Positions 1-6,652 of a stretch of 16,581 bases of DNA are shown here, in pieces. Origin of the DNA: Spirochaetota bacterium (lineage in GTDB: Bacteria; Spirochaetota; Spirochaetia; Treponematales; Breznakiellaceae). Location: contig JAEWSV010000205.1 in assembly GCA_023398155.1 (NCBI GenBank), forward strand, positions 1 through 16,581, given 5' to 3'. Every line of letters begins with the position of its first letter. Position 1 is the stretch's first letter. The notes below the pieces were generated by a model. It made no database searches, was not told where the DNA came from, and was given only the letters and a program-made list of their open reading frames with translations. Made by a program: the position numbers and the translations under genes.

Positions 1-1092
1 GAGCACTTCGGGTCCTTTCTCGGTCATGAGCACGTCGTTCTCCAGGCGGCAGCCGCCTTGGCCGACGTCGTAGAGGCCCGGTTCCAAGGTGAAGACCATC
101 CCCTGCGCGAGCTTCCACTCGTTGTCAGCGCGGCTGCGGAGGGCGGGCGCTTCGTGCGCCTCCAGTCCGATGCCGTGCCCGAGGGAGTGCGGCATAGCCT
201 TTTTCGCCTTACCGAACGAGGCGTCCACCGCGAGGGCGATCTCGCGCGTTCCCACGCCCGGGGCGACCATGCCGAGCGCCGCGGCATAGGCCTTCTCCAC
301 GAGGCTCAGCATCCGCGTCTGCGTCCTCGTAAGCGGGCCCCGGGCGACGGTGATCGTTACGTCCGTGGTATAGCCGTGGAATTTCAGGCCGAAGTCGAGG
401 ATGGAAAGTCCCGGTCCGCCGAAGGGATCGGTCGTATACGGCGGTACGGCGTGGATGCCGAAGCTCCGGCCCGGCCCCGCCGCGATGGTCTCGAAACCGG
501 TGCCCTCGCAGTCGCGGCTGCGGCCTGCCGCCTCCACGAAGAGGGCCACGTCGGTCTCCGTGCGGAGCCCGCCGGCCTGGAATTCCGCCTCCAGCAAGGC
601 TATCACCTCGTTCGTGATGCCGGCCGCTTCCCGATAGATTCGGATCTCCTCCTCGTCCTTGATCGCCCTCCGTTCGACGATCTCGTCCGCGACGCCGCCT
701 TCGCGGCAGAGCACGTCGAAGTCGCCGAGGCCTTCCACGAACTTGAGGAAGGAGGGGTACGGCGTGACGGCGGGAATCTCCACGCGGGATCCCGAGGGCA
801 ATTTGAAGTGTTCGGCGACCGCGCGCGCGGTGCGGATGGGGTGACGCTCGAATTCGGCATAGGGGATGATGCCGTCCACGTCGGCGAAGATCTTGGCGAT
901 GTTGACGTCCCAGGGCACGAGGAGGGATCTCTTGTCCACCGAAAGGAAGAGGAGGGCGTCGCCGGGCTGCCCGGTGAGCCAACGCACGGACGGATCGCGC
1001 CGGTCTTCGGCGTCTTCCAACATGACGAGCGCGACCCCTTCGCGGGCCATCCAGTCGTAGATCAGTTCCCTGCGCTTTTCGTATGCGTTCAT
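1..1092 (-). CDS. M24-family Xaa-Pro aminopeptidase, 3' end cut off by window edge
   Basis: Metallopeptidase of the pita-bread (M24) fold that removes N-terminal residues preceding proline; acts in the cytoplasm. 364 residues are visible from the ATG at 1092-1090 and the frame is still open at base 1. Residues 1 to about 135 form the creatinase-like N-terminal domain and about 140-364 the catalytic domain. All five expected metal ligands are visible: D233 (ILDFG), D244 (TTDVT), H306 (GHGIGL), E337 (LEPG) and E351 (RLENDV), so it should be active. The substrate-side motif EAHEAP follows H306. Only a weak GTAGG precedes the ATG. It lies 54 bases downstream of the threonine aldolase on the same strand, so the two are probably co-transcribed. 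Only a few C-terminal residues should be missing. It could be a dipeptidase (PepQ-like) rather than an aminopeptidase; the family call is secure. Confidence 0.93.
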   Translation of the reverse strand, partial: MNAYEKRRELIYDWMAREGVALVMLEDAEDRRDPSVRWLTGQPGDALLFLSVDKRSLLVPWDVNIAKIFADVDGIIPYAEFERHPIRTARAVAEHFKLPSGSRVEIPAVTPYPSFLKFVEGLGDFDVLCREGGVADEIVERRAIKDEEEIRIYREAAGITNEVIALLEAEFQAGGLRTETDVALFVEAAGRSRDCEGTGFETIAAGPGRSFGIHAVPPYTTDPFGGPGLSILDFGLKFHGYTTDVTITVARGPLTRTQTRMLSLVEKAYAAALGMVAPGVGTREIALAVDASFGKAKKAMPHSLGHGIGLEAHEAPALRSRADNEWKLAQGMVFTLEPGLYDVGQGGCRLENDVLMTEKGPEVL

Positions 1093-1146
1093 CCTACGAA
1101 TATGCAGCGGTAGCGGCCGGGAGGCAAGGGCCGGGCGGCTCCGGCG

Positions 1147-2190
1147 TCAGCGGGTCGCTTCGGCCAGGCAGTCGCGGAAGGCCGCGGCGACGCGCGCGAC
1201 TCGCTCCTCGTCGATCCAATAGTGGGTGACGAAGCGGAAGGCCCCGCCTTCCGGAGGATTGATGAGGATGCCGCGCTCGGCCATGAGCGCGGCGAGGCGG
1301 GCGGCGACCGCGTCGTTCGAGGCGGCGGCGACCTTGAAGAACACCATGTTGATCTCCACGGCAGCGGGATCCGCCTCGACGCCCGGAACGGCGGCCAGCT
1401 CGCTCGCCAAAAGCCGCGCGCGCCGGTGATCCTCGCCGACCCGACCCGTCATCTCGGCGAGGGCGATGCGGCCCGCCGCGGCGAGGATGCCGGCTTGCCG
1501 GAGGCCGCCTCCCATGACTTTCCGTTTCCGGCGGGCCGCGGCGACGAAATCCTTGCCGCCCGCGAGCATCGAACCGACCGGCGCGCAGAGGCCCTTGGAT
1601 AGGCAGAACATTACCGAATCCGCGCGGCCCGCCACTTCGCGGGCGGCGACGCCGAGGGCCGCGGCCGCGTTGAAGAGGCGCGCGCCGTCCAGGTGGACGG
1701 GGAGGCCGTGCCGATCGGCGACCGCGCGGACGGCGTCCATCGCGGCGAGCGGGACTACGCGGCCCGAAGAATGGGCGTTCTCCACGCAGATCAGGGAAGT
1801 GGCGGGGAAGTGGATATCCGTTCCGCGGATACGGTCCTCTACGGCGGCGGCGTCCAGGATCCCGGACGGGGCCGCGACGGTCCGCGTCTGCACGCCGGCT
1901 ATCGCGGCGGCCGCGCCGGCCTCGTGCTGGATGATGTGGCATTCTTCGCCGAGGATGACCTCGGTACCCCGCGGGCACCAGGTGAAGAGGGCGAGCTGGT
2001 TGCCGAAGGTGCCCGAGGGAACGAAGAGCGCGGCTTCCTTTCCGACGATCGATGCCGCCATGGCCTCCAATTCGTTCACCGTCGGATCGTCGCCGTACAC
2101 GTCGTCGCCGACTTCCGCCCTCGCCATGGCTTCCCGCATCGCGGGAGTCGGCCACGTCACCGTATCGCTGCGCAGGTCAATGTATTTCAT
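1147..2190 (-). CDS. ltaE: Low-specificity L-threonine aldolase
   Basis: PLP-dependent enzyme (fold type I, beta-eliminating lyase family) that cleaves L-threonine or L-allo-threonine to glycine and acetaldehyde. 347 residues, normal for the family. The N-terminus MKYIDLRSDTVTWPT and the following GDDVYGDDPTV are family hallmarks, which fixes the start at 2190 rather than at an in-frame ATG at 2226 lying inside the promoter. The PLP-binding lysine is K199 in CLSKGLCAPVGS; D168 in HLDGAR should contact the pyridine nitrogen. H90 of QHEAG fits the active-site histidine region. No Shine-Dalgarno sequence precedes the ATG, and the predicted -10 box ends only 7 bases upstream, so the mRNA may be leaderless. 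It is first in a likely two-gene unit with the downstream peptidase and divergent from the sensor gene at 2274. Preference for threonine versus allo-threonine cannot be read here. Confidence 0.93.
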   Translation of the reverse strand: MKYIDLRSDTVTWPTPAMREAMARAEVGDDVYGDDPTVNELEAMAASIVGKEAALFVPSGTFGNQLALFTWCPRGTEVILGEECHIIQHEAGAAAAIAGVQTRTVAAPSGILDAAAVEDRIRGTDIHFPATSLICVENAHSSGRVVPLAAMDAVRAVADRHGLPVHLDGARLFNAAAALGVAAREVAGRADSVMFCLSKGLCAPVGSMLAGGKDFVAAARRKRKVMGGGLRQAGILAAAGRIALAEMTGRVGEDHRRARLLASELAAVPGVEADPAAVEINMVFFKVAAASNDAVAARLAALMAERGILINPPEGGAFRFVTHYWIDEERVARVAAAFRDCLAEATR

Positions 2191-2197
2191 GGGCGCG

Positions 2198-2226
2198 AGT
2201 GTAACGGCGGCGGGGGAAAACGCCAA
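2198..2226 (-). promoter_or_regulatory. Sigma70-type promoter of the threonine aldolase gene
   Basis: On the minus strand, TTGGCG (2226-2221), a 17-base spacer and TACACT (2203-2198). The start codon begins 7 bases after the -10 box, so transcription would begin at or next to the ATG. No ribosome binding site is present in between. Confidence 0.5.
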
Positions 2227-2238
2227 GCCGCCTTTCGT

Positions 2239-2267
2239 TTGACCGGCCGACGCCGCCCTTTTATAGT
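2239..2267 (+). promoter_or_regulatory. Sigma70-type promoter of the first 7TM-PAS sensor
   Basis: TTGACC (2239-2244), exactly 17 bases, TATAGT (2262-2267). The GTG start at 2274 is 6 bases after the -10 box, so the predicted transcript starts on or next to the start codon. This is the best-looking promoter in the window and it sits back to back with the aldolase promoter. Confidence 0.6.
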
Positions 2268-2273
2268 TGCAGC

Positions 2274-3563
2274 GTGGAGACGTTCGCGCCCTTCCAGTAC
2301 TATCTATTCCTCGCCTGCGCCGCCCTCTTCGGCGCGGGACTCCTCCTCGCCCTCCTGCTGCCGTATCGCCGTAAAGCCACCGAAGCGGTCAAGGAGTCGC
2401 GGACCTTCCTGGCGCTATCCCTCGCGTACCTGGTCTGCAACACGCTCGAACTCGTTTCCCCGACCGAGGAAGCGACACTCTTCTTCGCCTCGTCGGGGTA
2501 CGCTTTCATCGGCGGTATTCCGGTGGCGATCTTCCTTTTCGCCGTGCGCTTTTCCGGGCACGAGGCGATCGCGACCCGGTTGCGCTTCCTCCAGTGGGCC
2601 ATTCCCGTGGGACAGCTGGCCGTGGTCTTCACCAACGGCGCTCATCGTCTCCATTGGGTTTCCTGGACCTTCGTCCGGGTAGGCCCGTTCCTCTCGATGC
2701 GGGCGACGGGCTACGGCGCCGCGTTCTGGATCATGTACGCGTACCTCCAGGCGTTCGCGCTCGCGGGCATCGCGCTCCTCTGCGCCGCGGCATTGTCCCG
2801 GTCCCGCGCTTTCAACCGGCAGATGCTCATCGTCCTGGTCGGAGCCCTCATCCCCTGGGTCGGCAACGCCGTCTACGTGCTTCGCCTCATCCCCGATCTC
2901 GCCAAGGATTTCACGCCCGTCTTCTACGCGGTCTCCGCCATCCTCTTCGCCGTAGCCTCGCAGTACGACCGCCTGTTCGGCTTGATCCCGATAGCCCGGA
3001 GCGCGCTCGTGGAAGTCCTGGCCGATCCGCTCGTCGCGGTGGACGGCGCCGGCCGCATCATCGATTCGAATCCCGCGGCCCGGGCGGTCTGCGCTCTCCC
3101 GCAGAATCCGGCCGGGATGCCGGTCGAGTCGAACCGTTTCCTCTTTTCGGTTACGGAAACGCTAGCCAGGTCGGGAACGTCCCTGACCGAGGCGAGCCCC
3201 GACGGGGAACGGTGGTACGAGGTCCGCGCGACGGACGTGCGCGCGGGCGATCGGGCTCTCCGCCTGTTTTCGATGCGCGATATCACCGAGCGCCGCCGCC
3301 TTTTGGAGGAGAAGAGCGAACTCATCGAACGCCTGTCCGCCGCTCTTTCGGACATCCGTACTCTCGAAGGGATCGTGCCCATCTGCGTGTCCTGCAAGAA
3401 GGTTCGCGATGACTCGGGCTATTGGGAGCAGGTGGAGAGCTACGTCTCATCGCATACCATGGCTGAATTCAGCCACGGGATCTGCCCCGATTGCACCGCC
3501 CGGCTCTATCCGGAGCTCGACGCGAGCGCGAAGGAAGAGGCCGATCCGCAGGCCGGGCCTTGA
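2274..3563 (+). CDS. 7TM sensor with PAS domain and C-terminal four-cysteine module
   Basis: Membrane sensor of 429 residues. Residues 1 to about 235 hold about seven hydrophobic helices resembling the 7TM N-terminal region of some histidine kinases (HisKA_7TM type), including FTNGAHRLHW at about 119-128. A PAS-like domain spans about 242-340 and ends in the usual DITER. A short helix leads to a C-terminal module (about 366-410) with C371-x2-C374 followed by KKVRDDSGYW and HGICPDC (H401, C404, C407), likely a zinc site. No kinase, GGDEF or other enzymatic domain is present, so the output is unknown. The GTG start is chosen because it aligns residue for residue with the paralogue at 5354 (METFAPFQYYLFL against MDEITQYNVYLVL); there is no Shine-Dalgarno sequence. 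The ligand is unknown. Confidence 0.85.
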   Translation: METFAPFQYYLFLACAALFGAGLLLALLLPYRRKATEAVKESRTFLALSLAYLVCNTLELVSPTEEATLFFASSGYAFIGGIPVAIFLFAVRFSGHEAIATRLRFLQWAIPVGQLAVVFTNGAHRLHWVSWTFVRVGPFLSMRATGYGAAFWIMYAYLQAFALAGIALLCAAALSRSRAFNRQMLIVLVGALIPWVGNAVYVLRLIPDLAKDFTPVFYAVSAILFAVASQYDRLFGLIPIARSALVEVLADPLVAVDGAGRIIDSNPAARAVCALPQNPAGMPVESNRFLFSVTETLARSGTSLTEASPDGERWYEVRATDVRAGDRALRLFSMRDITERRRLLEEKSELIERLSAALSDIRTLEGIVPICVSCKKVRDDSGYWEQVESYVSSHTMAEFSHGICPDCTARLYPELDASAKEEADPQAGP

Positions 3564-3584
3564 TCGGCGTTTTACGCTCGGCCG

Positions 3585-3613
3585 TTCCGTCCGTACGCGA
3601 TGCGTGCTATAAC
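3585..3613 (+). promoter_or_regulatory. Extended -10 promoter of the cupin gene
   Basis: TATAAC at 3608-3613 is preceded by TGC (3605-3607), an extended -10 element, which compensates for the poor -35 (TTCCGT, 3585-3590, 17-base spacing). It would give a leader of about 50 bases before the cupin ATG. Confidence 0.45.
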
Positions 3614-3670
3614 GGAGCGGCTCTACCCGGAATACGGGGCCATCCAGTAAACGGAACGAGGAGGGACACG

Positions 3671-4015
3671 ATGATAGTCAAGCATAACCAGATGAAGGTC
3701 GAACTCAAGGAAAAGATGCGCGGCGGGGAGGGGACGACGACCCTCATCCATTTCGCGGACGGGGCGACGATGAAGAACGCCCGCCTGCTCGCCCAGATCA
3801 CGCTCCCCCCGGGCGCCTCCATCGGGGAGCACCGCCACGATTCGGAGACCGAGTACTACCTCATCCAGGAGGGGACGGGCGTGGTCGTGGATAACGGGGC
3901 GGAGACCCCGGTCGGACCCGGCGACTGCGTAGTCACCGGGGACGGGGCGAGCCACAGCATCGCCAATACGGGATCCGCGCCCCTCAAATTCGTCGCGGTG
4001 ATCATCACTTACTGA
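3671..4015 (+). CDS. Small single-domain cupin protein
   Basis: 114-residue cupin (beta-barrel metal-binding fold), cytoplasmic, substrate unknown. Cupin motif 1 is visible at about 47-70: PGASIGEHRH, with H54, H56 and E61 as metal ligands and G70 closing the motif. Motif 2 is GDCVVTGDGASHS at about 84-96, with H95 as the fourth ligand. The start is fixed by GAGGAGGG ending 5 bases before the ATG (3658-3665); an in-frame upstream extension exists but lacks a better signal. The last 11 bases overlap the 3' end of the convergent corA gene. Stand-alone cupins of this size are often sugar or small-molecule binding or isomerase-like proteins, but nothing here tells which. Confidence 0.85.
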   Translation: MIVKHNQMKVELKEKMRGGEGTTTLIHFADGATMKNARLLAQITLPPGASIGEHRHDSETEYYLIQEGTGVVVDNGAETPVGPGDCVVTGDGASHSIANTGSAPLKFVAVIITY

Positions 4016-4988
4016 CCATCATGTAGCTGTGCGAGTAAGGGAGCGCGAGAGCGGCGAGCTTCTTGCGCTTCTTGTCTCGCAGGAGGAAGGCTCCGAATCC
4101 CGAAGTCGCCAAGCAGGCCCCTATGATGCCCACGAAGGTATAGGGGTTGTGTTGGAAGGGCAGGTCCACGTTCATGCCGAAGAAACTGACCAAGAGGGTC
4201 GGGATCATGAGCACGATGGACACGATGGTCAGCCGCTTCATCACGATGTTGAGGTTGTTGGAGATGACGCTCGCGAAGGCATCCATCATGCCCGTGAGGA
4301 TGGACGAATAGATGTTCGCCATCTCGATGGCCTGCTTGTTCTCCGTGAGGACGTCCTCCAGGAGTTCGCTCTCGTCCTCTTTGAATCGCATGAGCGGCGA
4401 TTTCTGGAGCTTTTCCAGAAGCAGCTCGTTCGTCTTGAGGCTCGTGGTGAAGTAAACCAGGGACTTCTGGAGCGAGAGGAGCTGGATGAGTTCGTTGTTC
4501 TTGACGGACTTCTGCAGCTCCCGCTCGATCACCGCCGTCTTCTTATTGAGATCCTTGAGGGCCCGGAGGTAGACGAATGCGGCGCGGCCGAGCAAGTTGA
4601 GGACGAAGGCGCTCTTGTTCCGGATATTAAAATCCCGGATGCGGTTGCGCGCGAGGTCATCCATGGCGTCGCTCGTGCCCTGGCAGACCGTGACGATCTT
4701 ATCGGAGAAGAGCACGATGCCGAGGGGCAAGGTGAAATAGGATACTTCGAAGGTGGCGTCGTATACGGGGAGCCGTACGATGATGGCGGTATACTCGTCT
4801 TCTTTTTCGACGCGGGCCTGCTCGTCGGCGTCCATGATATCGGCGAGAAGCTCGCCGGCTATGCCGAATTCGGTCTCCAGGCGCGCGAGGTCGCTCTTAT
4901 CTACGTTGCGCGCGTCGACCCAGCAGTTGCGGACCACCGCGTCCGTCTCGACGAGGCCCTTCTCTCCCTGGCTGCGGATTACGATCAT
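4005..4988 (-). CDS. corA: CorA-family magnesium/divalent cation transporter
   Basis: Inner-membrane channel of 327 residues, the usual CorA length, carrying Mg2+ (possibly Co2+ or Ni2+) into the cell as a homopentamer. Residues 1 to about 250 form the cytoplasmic alpha/beta domain and long stalk helix. TM1 is about 253-270 and ends in the signature GMN (271-273, FFGMNVDLP), the selectivity filter; TM2 is about 283-303, followed by the basic tail RDKKRKK. The ATG is preceded by GGAGGAA (5000-4994) with 5 bases of spacing. The gene has a long leader carrying a short ORF and alternative hairpins, which suggests post-transcriptional control as in corL/mgtL systems of enteric bacteria. It overlaps the cupin tail to tail by 11 bases. 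It belongs to the broad CorA/MIT family; ion preference is inferred. Confidence 0.94.
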   Translation of the reverse strand: MIVIRSQGEKGLVETDAVVRNCWVDARNVDKSDLARLETEFGIAGELLADIMDADEQARVEKEDEYTAIIVRLPVYDATFEVSYFTLPLGIVLFSDKIVTVCQGTSDAMDDLARNRIRDFNIRNKSAFVLNLLGRAAFVYLRALKDLNKKTAVIERELQKSVKNNELIQLLSLQKSLVYFTTSLKTNELLLEKLQKSPLMRFKEDESELLEDVLTENKQAIEMANIYSSILTGMMDAFASVISNNLNIVMKRLTIVSIVLMIPTLLVSFFGMNVDLPFQHNPYTFVGIIGACLATSGFGAFLLRDKKRKKLAALALPYSHSYMMVSK

Positions 4989-4990
4989 GT

Positions 4991-5027
4991 CGGTTCCTCC
5001 AAGAATGGCGCTTCCTGCGAGGAACCG
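4991..5027 (-). promoter_or_regulatory. Hairpin that would sequester the corA ribosome binding site
   Basis: Perfect 9-base inverted repeat: CGGTTCCTC (minus-strand RNA, 5027-5019) pairs with GAGGAACCG (4999-4991), which contains most of the corA Shine-Dalgarno sequence; the loop is 19 bases. A competing small hairpin TTCCT-CGC-AGGAA (5024-5012) uses the same upstream arm and would leave the binding site free. Confidence 0.55.
5005..5016 (-). repeat. 12-base direct repeat AGGAAGCGCCAT, corA-proximal copy
   Basis: AGGAAGCGCCAT on the minus strand occurs here and identically at 5136-5125, where it forms part of the start signal of the 29-codon leader ORF. Both copies can pair with GCGCTTCC inside that ORF (5069-5062). 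Confidence 0.7.
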
Positions 5028-5036
5028 TACGGACGC

Positions 5037-5126
5037 TCAGGACCGGCTCGGATCGACCTCGGGAAGCGCTGCGATGATGGCTATATGGTAGGGGACACTA
5101 CTGCCCCCGCCGTCCGTATCGGACAT
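5037..5126 (-). CDS. 29-residue leader ORF upstream of corA
   Basis: Short ORF (29 codons plus TGA), beginning MSDTDGGGSSVPYHIAIIAA and ending in PEVDPSRS. It is preceded by AAAAAGGAGGAAGCGCC, an excellent Shine-Dalgarno sequence with good spacing, better than that of many full genes here. It ends 48 bases before the corA ATG. I do not recognise the peptide. Position and leader structure suggest a regulatory leader peptide comparable in role, not in sequence, to CorL or MgtL. The last part of the ORF contains GCGCTTCC (5069-5062), complementary to GGAAGCGC both at its own start and just before corA, so translating ribosomes would change which pairing forms. It could instead be a real small protein or a remnant. 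Confidence 0.5.
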   Translation of the reverse strand: MSDTDGGGSSVPYHIAIIAALPEVDPSRS

Positions 5127-5136
5127 GGCGCTTCCT
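5125..5136 (-). repeat. 12-base direct repeat AGGAAGCGCCAT, leader-ORF copy
   Basis: Identical to the copy at 5016-5005. It overlaps the ribosome binding site and the first two bases of the ATG of the leader ORF. Confidence 0.7.
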
Positions 5137-5199
5137 CCTTTTTGAACGGTTCGGCCTTCAAAGGAAGGACGGTCGATTCTCGCACTCATCTCGATACAG

Positions 5200-5228
5200 G
5201 TTATAACAAATAACTCCACTCGGCGCAA
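5200..5228 (-). promoter_or_regulatory. Candidate corA promoter
   Basis: On the minus strand, TTGCGC (5228-5223), 17 bases, TATAAC (5205-5200). Transcription from about 5193 would give a leader of about 205 bases ahead of the corA ATG, containing the 29-codon ORF and the alternative pairings. The 4989-5353 stretch has no other gene I can support. Confidence 0.4.
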
Positions 5229-5294
5229 GACGAGTATAATGTCCCGATGATTCGGGAATAACGCGGGAATATAAGCGCATCGGCGCGGTTCCAT

Positions 5295-5323
5295 TTGAAG
5301 GCGTACCGATTCCTGACTAGAAT
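5295..5323 (+). promoter_or_regulatory. Sigma70-type promoter of the second 7TM-PAS sensor
   Basis: TTGAAG (5295-5300), 17 bases, TAGAAT (5318-5323), predicting a start near 5330 and a leader of about 24 bases. A perfect TATAAT at 5235-5240 lies further upstream but has no acceptable -35 box. Between them are a small inverted repeat (CCCGA at 5243, TCGGG at 5252) and two copies of CGGGAATA (5253 and 5264), possible regulator sites. Confidence 0.5.
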
Positions 5324-5353
5324 GAAGCGGAGCGGAACCAGTGAAAAGAATAT

Positions 5354-6613
5354 ATGGATGAAATAACCCAGTACAACGTGTATCTCGTCCTCGCGGCAAT
5401 ATCGGCCGCCTTGGTCGGACCCGTCGCCTTCTCGGTTCGGCGACGGACGCGGGGGAGTTCGTACGAGGCGCTCTCGTGGTGTCTCCTCGCCAACCTTTGG
5501 ACCCTTCTTTCGAATATTTTCGAGATCCTCGCGCCCAGCTATCCGGTTACGCTCGCTTGGTCCCTCATCGGCTATGCGGGCCTCGTCATGATTCCGCCGA
5601 CCGCCCTCCTCTTCGCCCTCGGCTACACGGGGCGGGGCCGCGGTCGGGCCTTCCTGCCGTTCGTCGTACCGATAGTCACCCTCGCGCTCCTCGCCACGAA
5701 CGGTCTCCACCACCTCCACTGGGCTTCGGTCTCCTACCGGAAGGTCGGCCCCTTCTCGGCCTTAGCCCTCACGTACGGGCCCTGGTTTTGGATCTTCATC
5801 GTACATCAGTACGCGCTCATGATCGGCTCTTCCGCGATAGTGGCGGTGGATTTCTTCGCGTCGCGCCGTTTTTATTCTCTCCAAGCGCGTTGGATTGTCT
5901 TCGGCGCGGTCGCGCCCTTGGCTTTCAACGCGCTCTATATCTCTCGCCTGATGCCCGGCATGACGAAGGATTTCACGCCGGTCGCGTTCGCCCTTTCGGG
6001 ACTGGCTTTCGGCATCGGCCTTCGGCGCTATCGCCTTTTCGAGCTCATGCCCGTGGCGTACCGCATGGCCTTCGATGCCATGGCGGACCCGGTCTTCATC
6101 GTCGACGCGGGAGGCAGGCTCGTGGATATGAACGAGGCGGCCGGGATATTCGGACTGGGCCTGGATGCCCTCGGACGACCGGTCGCCGGGCTCCCCGCGA
6201 TCGATGCGGCGATCCGCTCGACGACGGGATCGGACGGCGCTCGCATGCCTTCCGAGTTTTCGCTGGAGGCTTCAGGCGGACCGCGATGGTTCGAGGCGGT
6301 GGCGCGCGAATTGGGTACCGGTTCCGGCGCGCGCACCCTCTACGCCCTCCGGGACGTAACCGAGCGGCGAGCAATGTTCTTGGAAAAGAGCGAGCTCGTG
6401 GACAAGCTGACCGCCGCGCTCGCCGAGATCAACGACCTACGCGGCATCATTCCCGTCTGCGCCAAATGCAAGAAAATGCGCGACGACGAAGGTTACTGGC
6501 AACAACTCGAGGTTTATTTCGCCAATCGAACCGATCTTCGATTCACTCATGGGCTCTGTCCCGAATGCGCCGCCCAAATCCTCGCGGAAATGGAAGGGCA
6601 GGGTGCGGTCTGA
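5354..6613 (+). CDS. 7TM sensor with PAS domain and C-terminal four-cysteine module (paralogue)
   Basis: 419-residue paralogue of the sensor at 2274 with the same three-part layout. About seven membrane helices (1-225) include ATNGLHHLHW at about 114-123, a hallmark of the HisKA_7TM-type region. A PAS-like domain spans about 237-338 and ends DVTER. The C-terminal module at about 364-410 has C369-x2-C372, KKMRDDEGYW and HGLCPEC (H399, C402, C405). As in the paralogue, no catalytic output domain follows. The ATG at 5354 has only a weak purine stretch (GTGAAAAGA) before it. The chemotaxis receptor gene starts 39 bases after the stop, so the two are probably co-transcribed and may sense related cues. 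The C-terminal module is common at the end of PAS and receiver-domain proteins, but I know of no established function; a metal- or redox-responsive contact site is an inference. Confidence 0.86.
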   Translation: MDEITQYNVYLVLAAISAALVGPVAFSVRRRTRGSSYEALSWCLLANLWTLLSNIFEILAPSYPVTLAWSLIGYAGLVMIPPTALLFALGYTGRGRGRAFLPFVVPIVTLALLATNGLHHLHWASVSYRKVGPFSALALTYGPWFWIFIVHQYALMIGSSAIVAVDFFASRRFYSLQARWIVFGAVAPLAFNALYISRLMPGMTKDFTPVAFALSGLAFGIGLRRYRLFELMPVAYRMAFDAMADPVFIVDAGGRLVDMNEAAGIFGLGLDALGRPVAGLPAIDAAIRSTTGSDGARMPSEFSLEASGGPRWFEAVARELGTGSGARTLYALRDVTERRAMFLEKSELVDKLTAALAEINDLRGIIPVCAKCKKMRDDEGYWQQLEVYFANRTDLRFTHGLCPECAAQILAEMEGQGAV

Positions 6614-6652
6614 TCGGCCGGAACGAACGAACCCCCGTATGAAAGGACAAGT

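Noticed and set aside
58..1113. 351-codon plus-strand frame opposite the M24 peptidase
   Set aside because: The minus strand carries all five M24 metal ligands in order; the plus frame shows no recognisable domain.
1147..2226. Longer threonine aldolase starting at the ATG at 2226
   Set aside because: The added 12 residues are not family-like and the ATG would lie at the -35 box of the predicted promoter.
2274..3563. Calling the 7TM-PAS proteins histidine kinases
   Set aside because: Only the N-terminal 7TM region resembles such kinases; no H-box or ATPase domain is present.
4029..5213. 394-codon open frame on the plus strand opposite corA
   Set aside because: It is the mirror of a clear CorA gene with its GMN motif; the product is a charged, repetitive mix typical of antisense frames in GC-rich DNA.
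5235..5240. Perfect TATAAT as main promoter of the second sensor
   Set aside because: No acceptable -35 box at 16-18 bases and no extended -10; the TTGAAG-17-TAGAAT pair closer to the gene is better.
5201..5719. 172-codon minus-strand frame reaching into the second sensor gene
   Set aside because: No start signal, and it crosses the promoter region and the N-terminus of a well-supported plus-strand gene.
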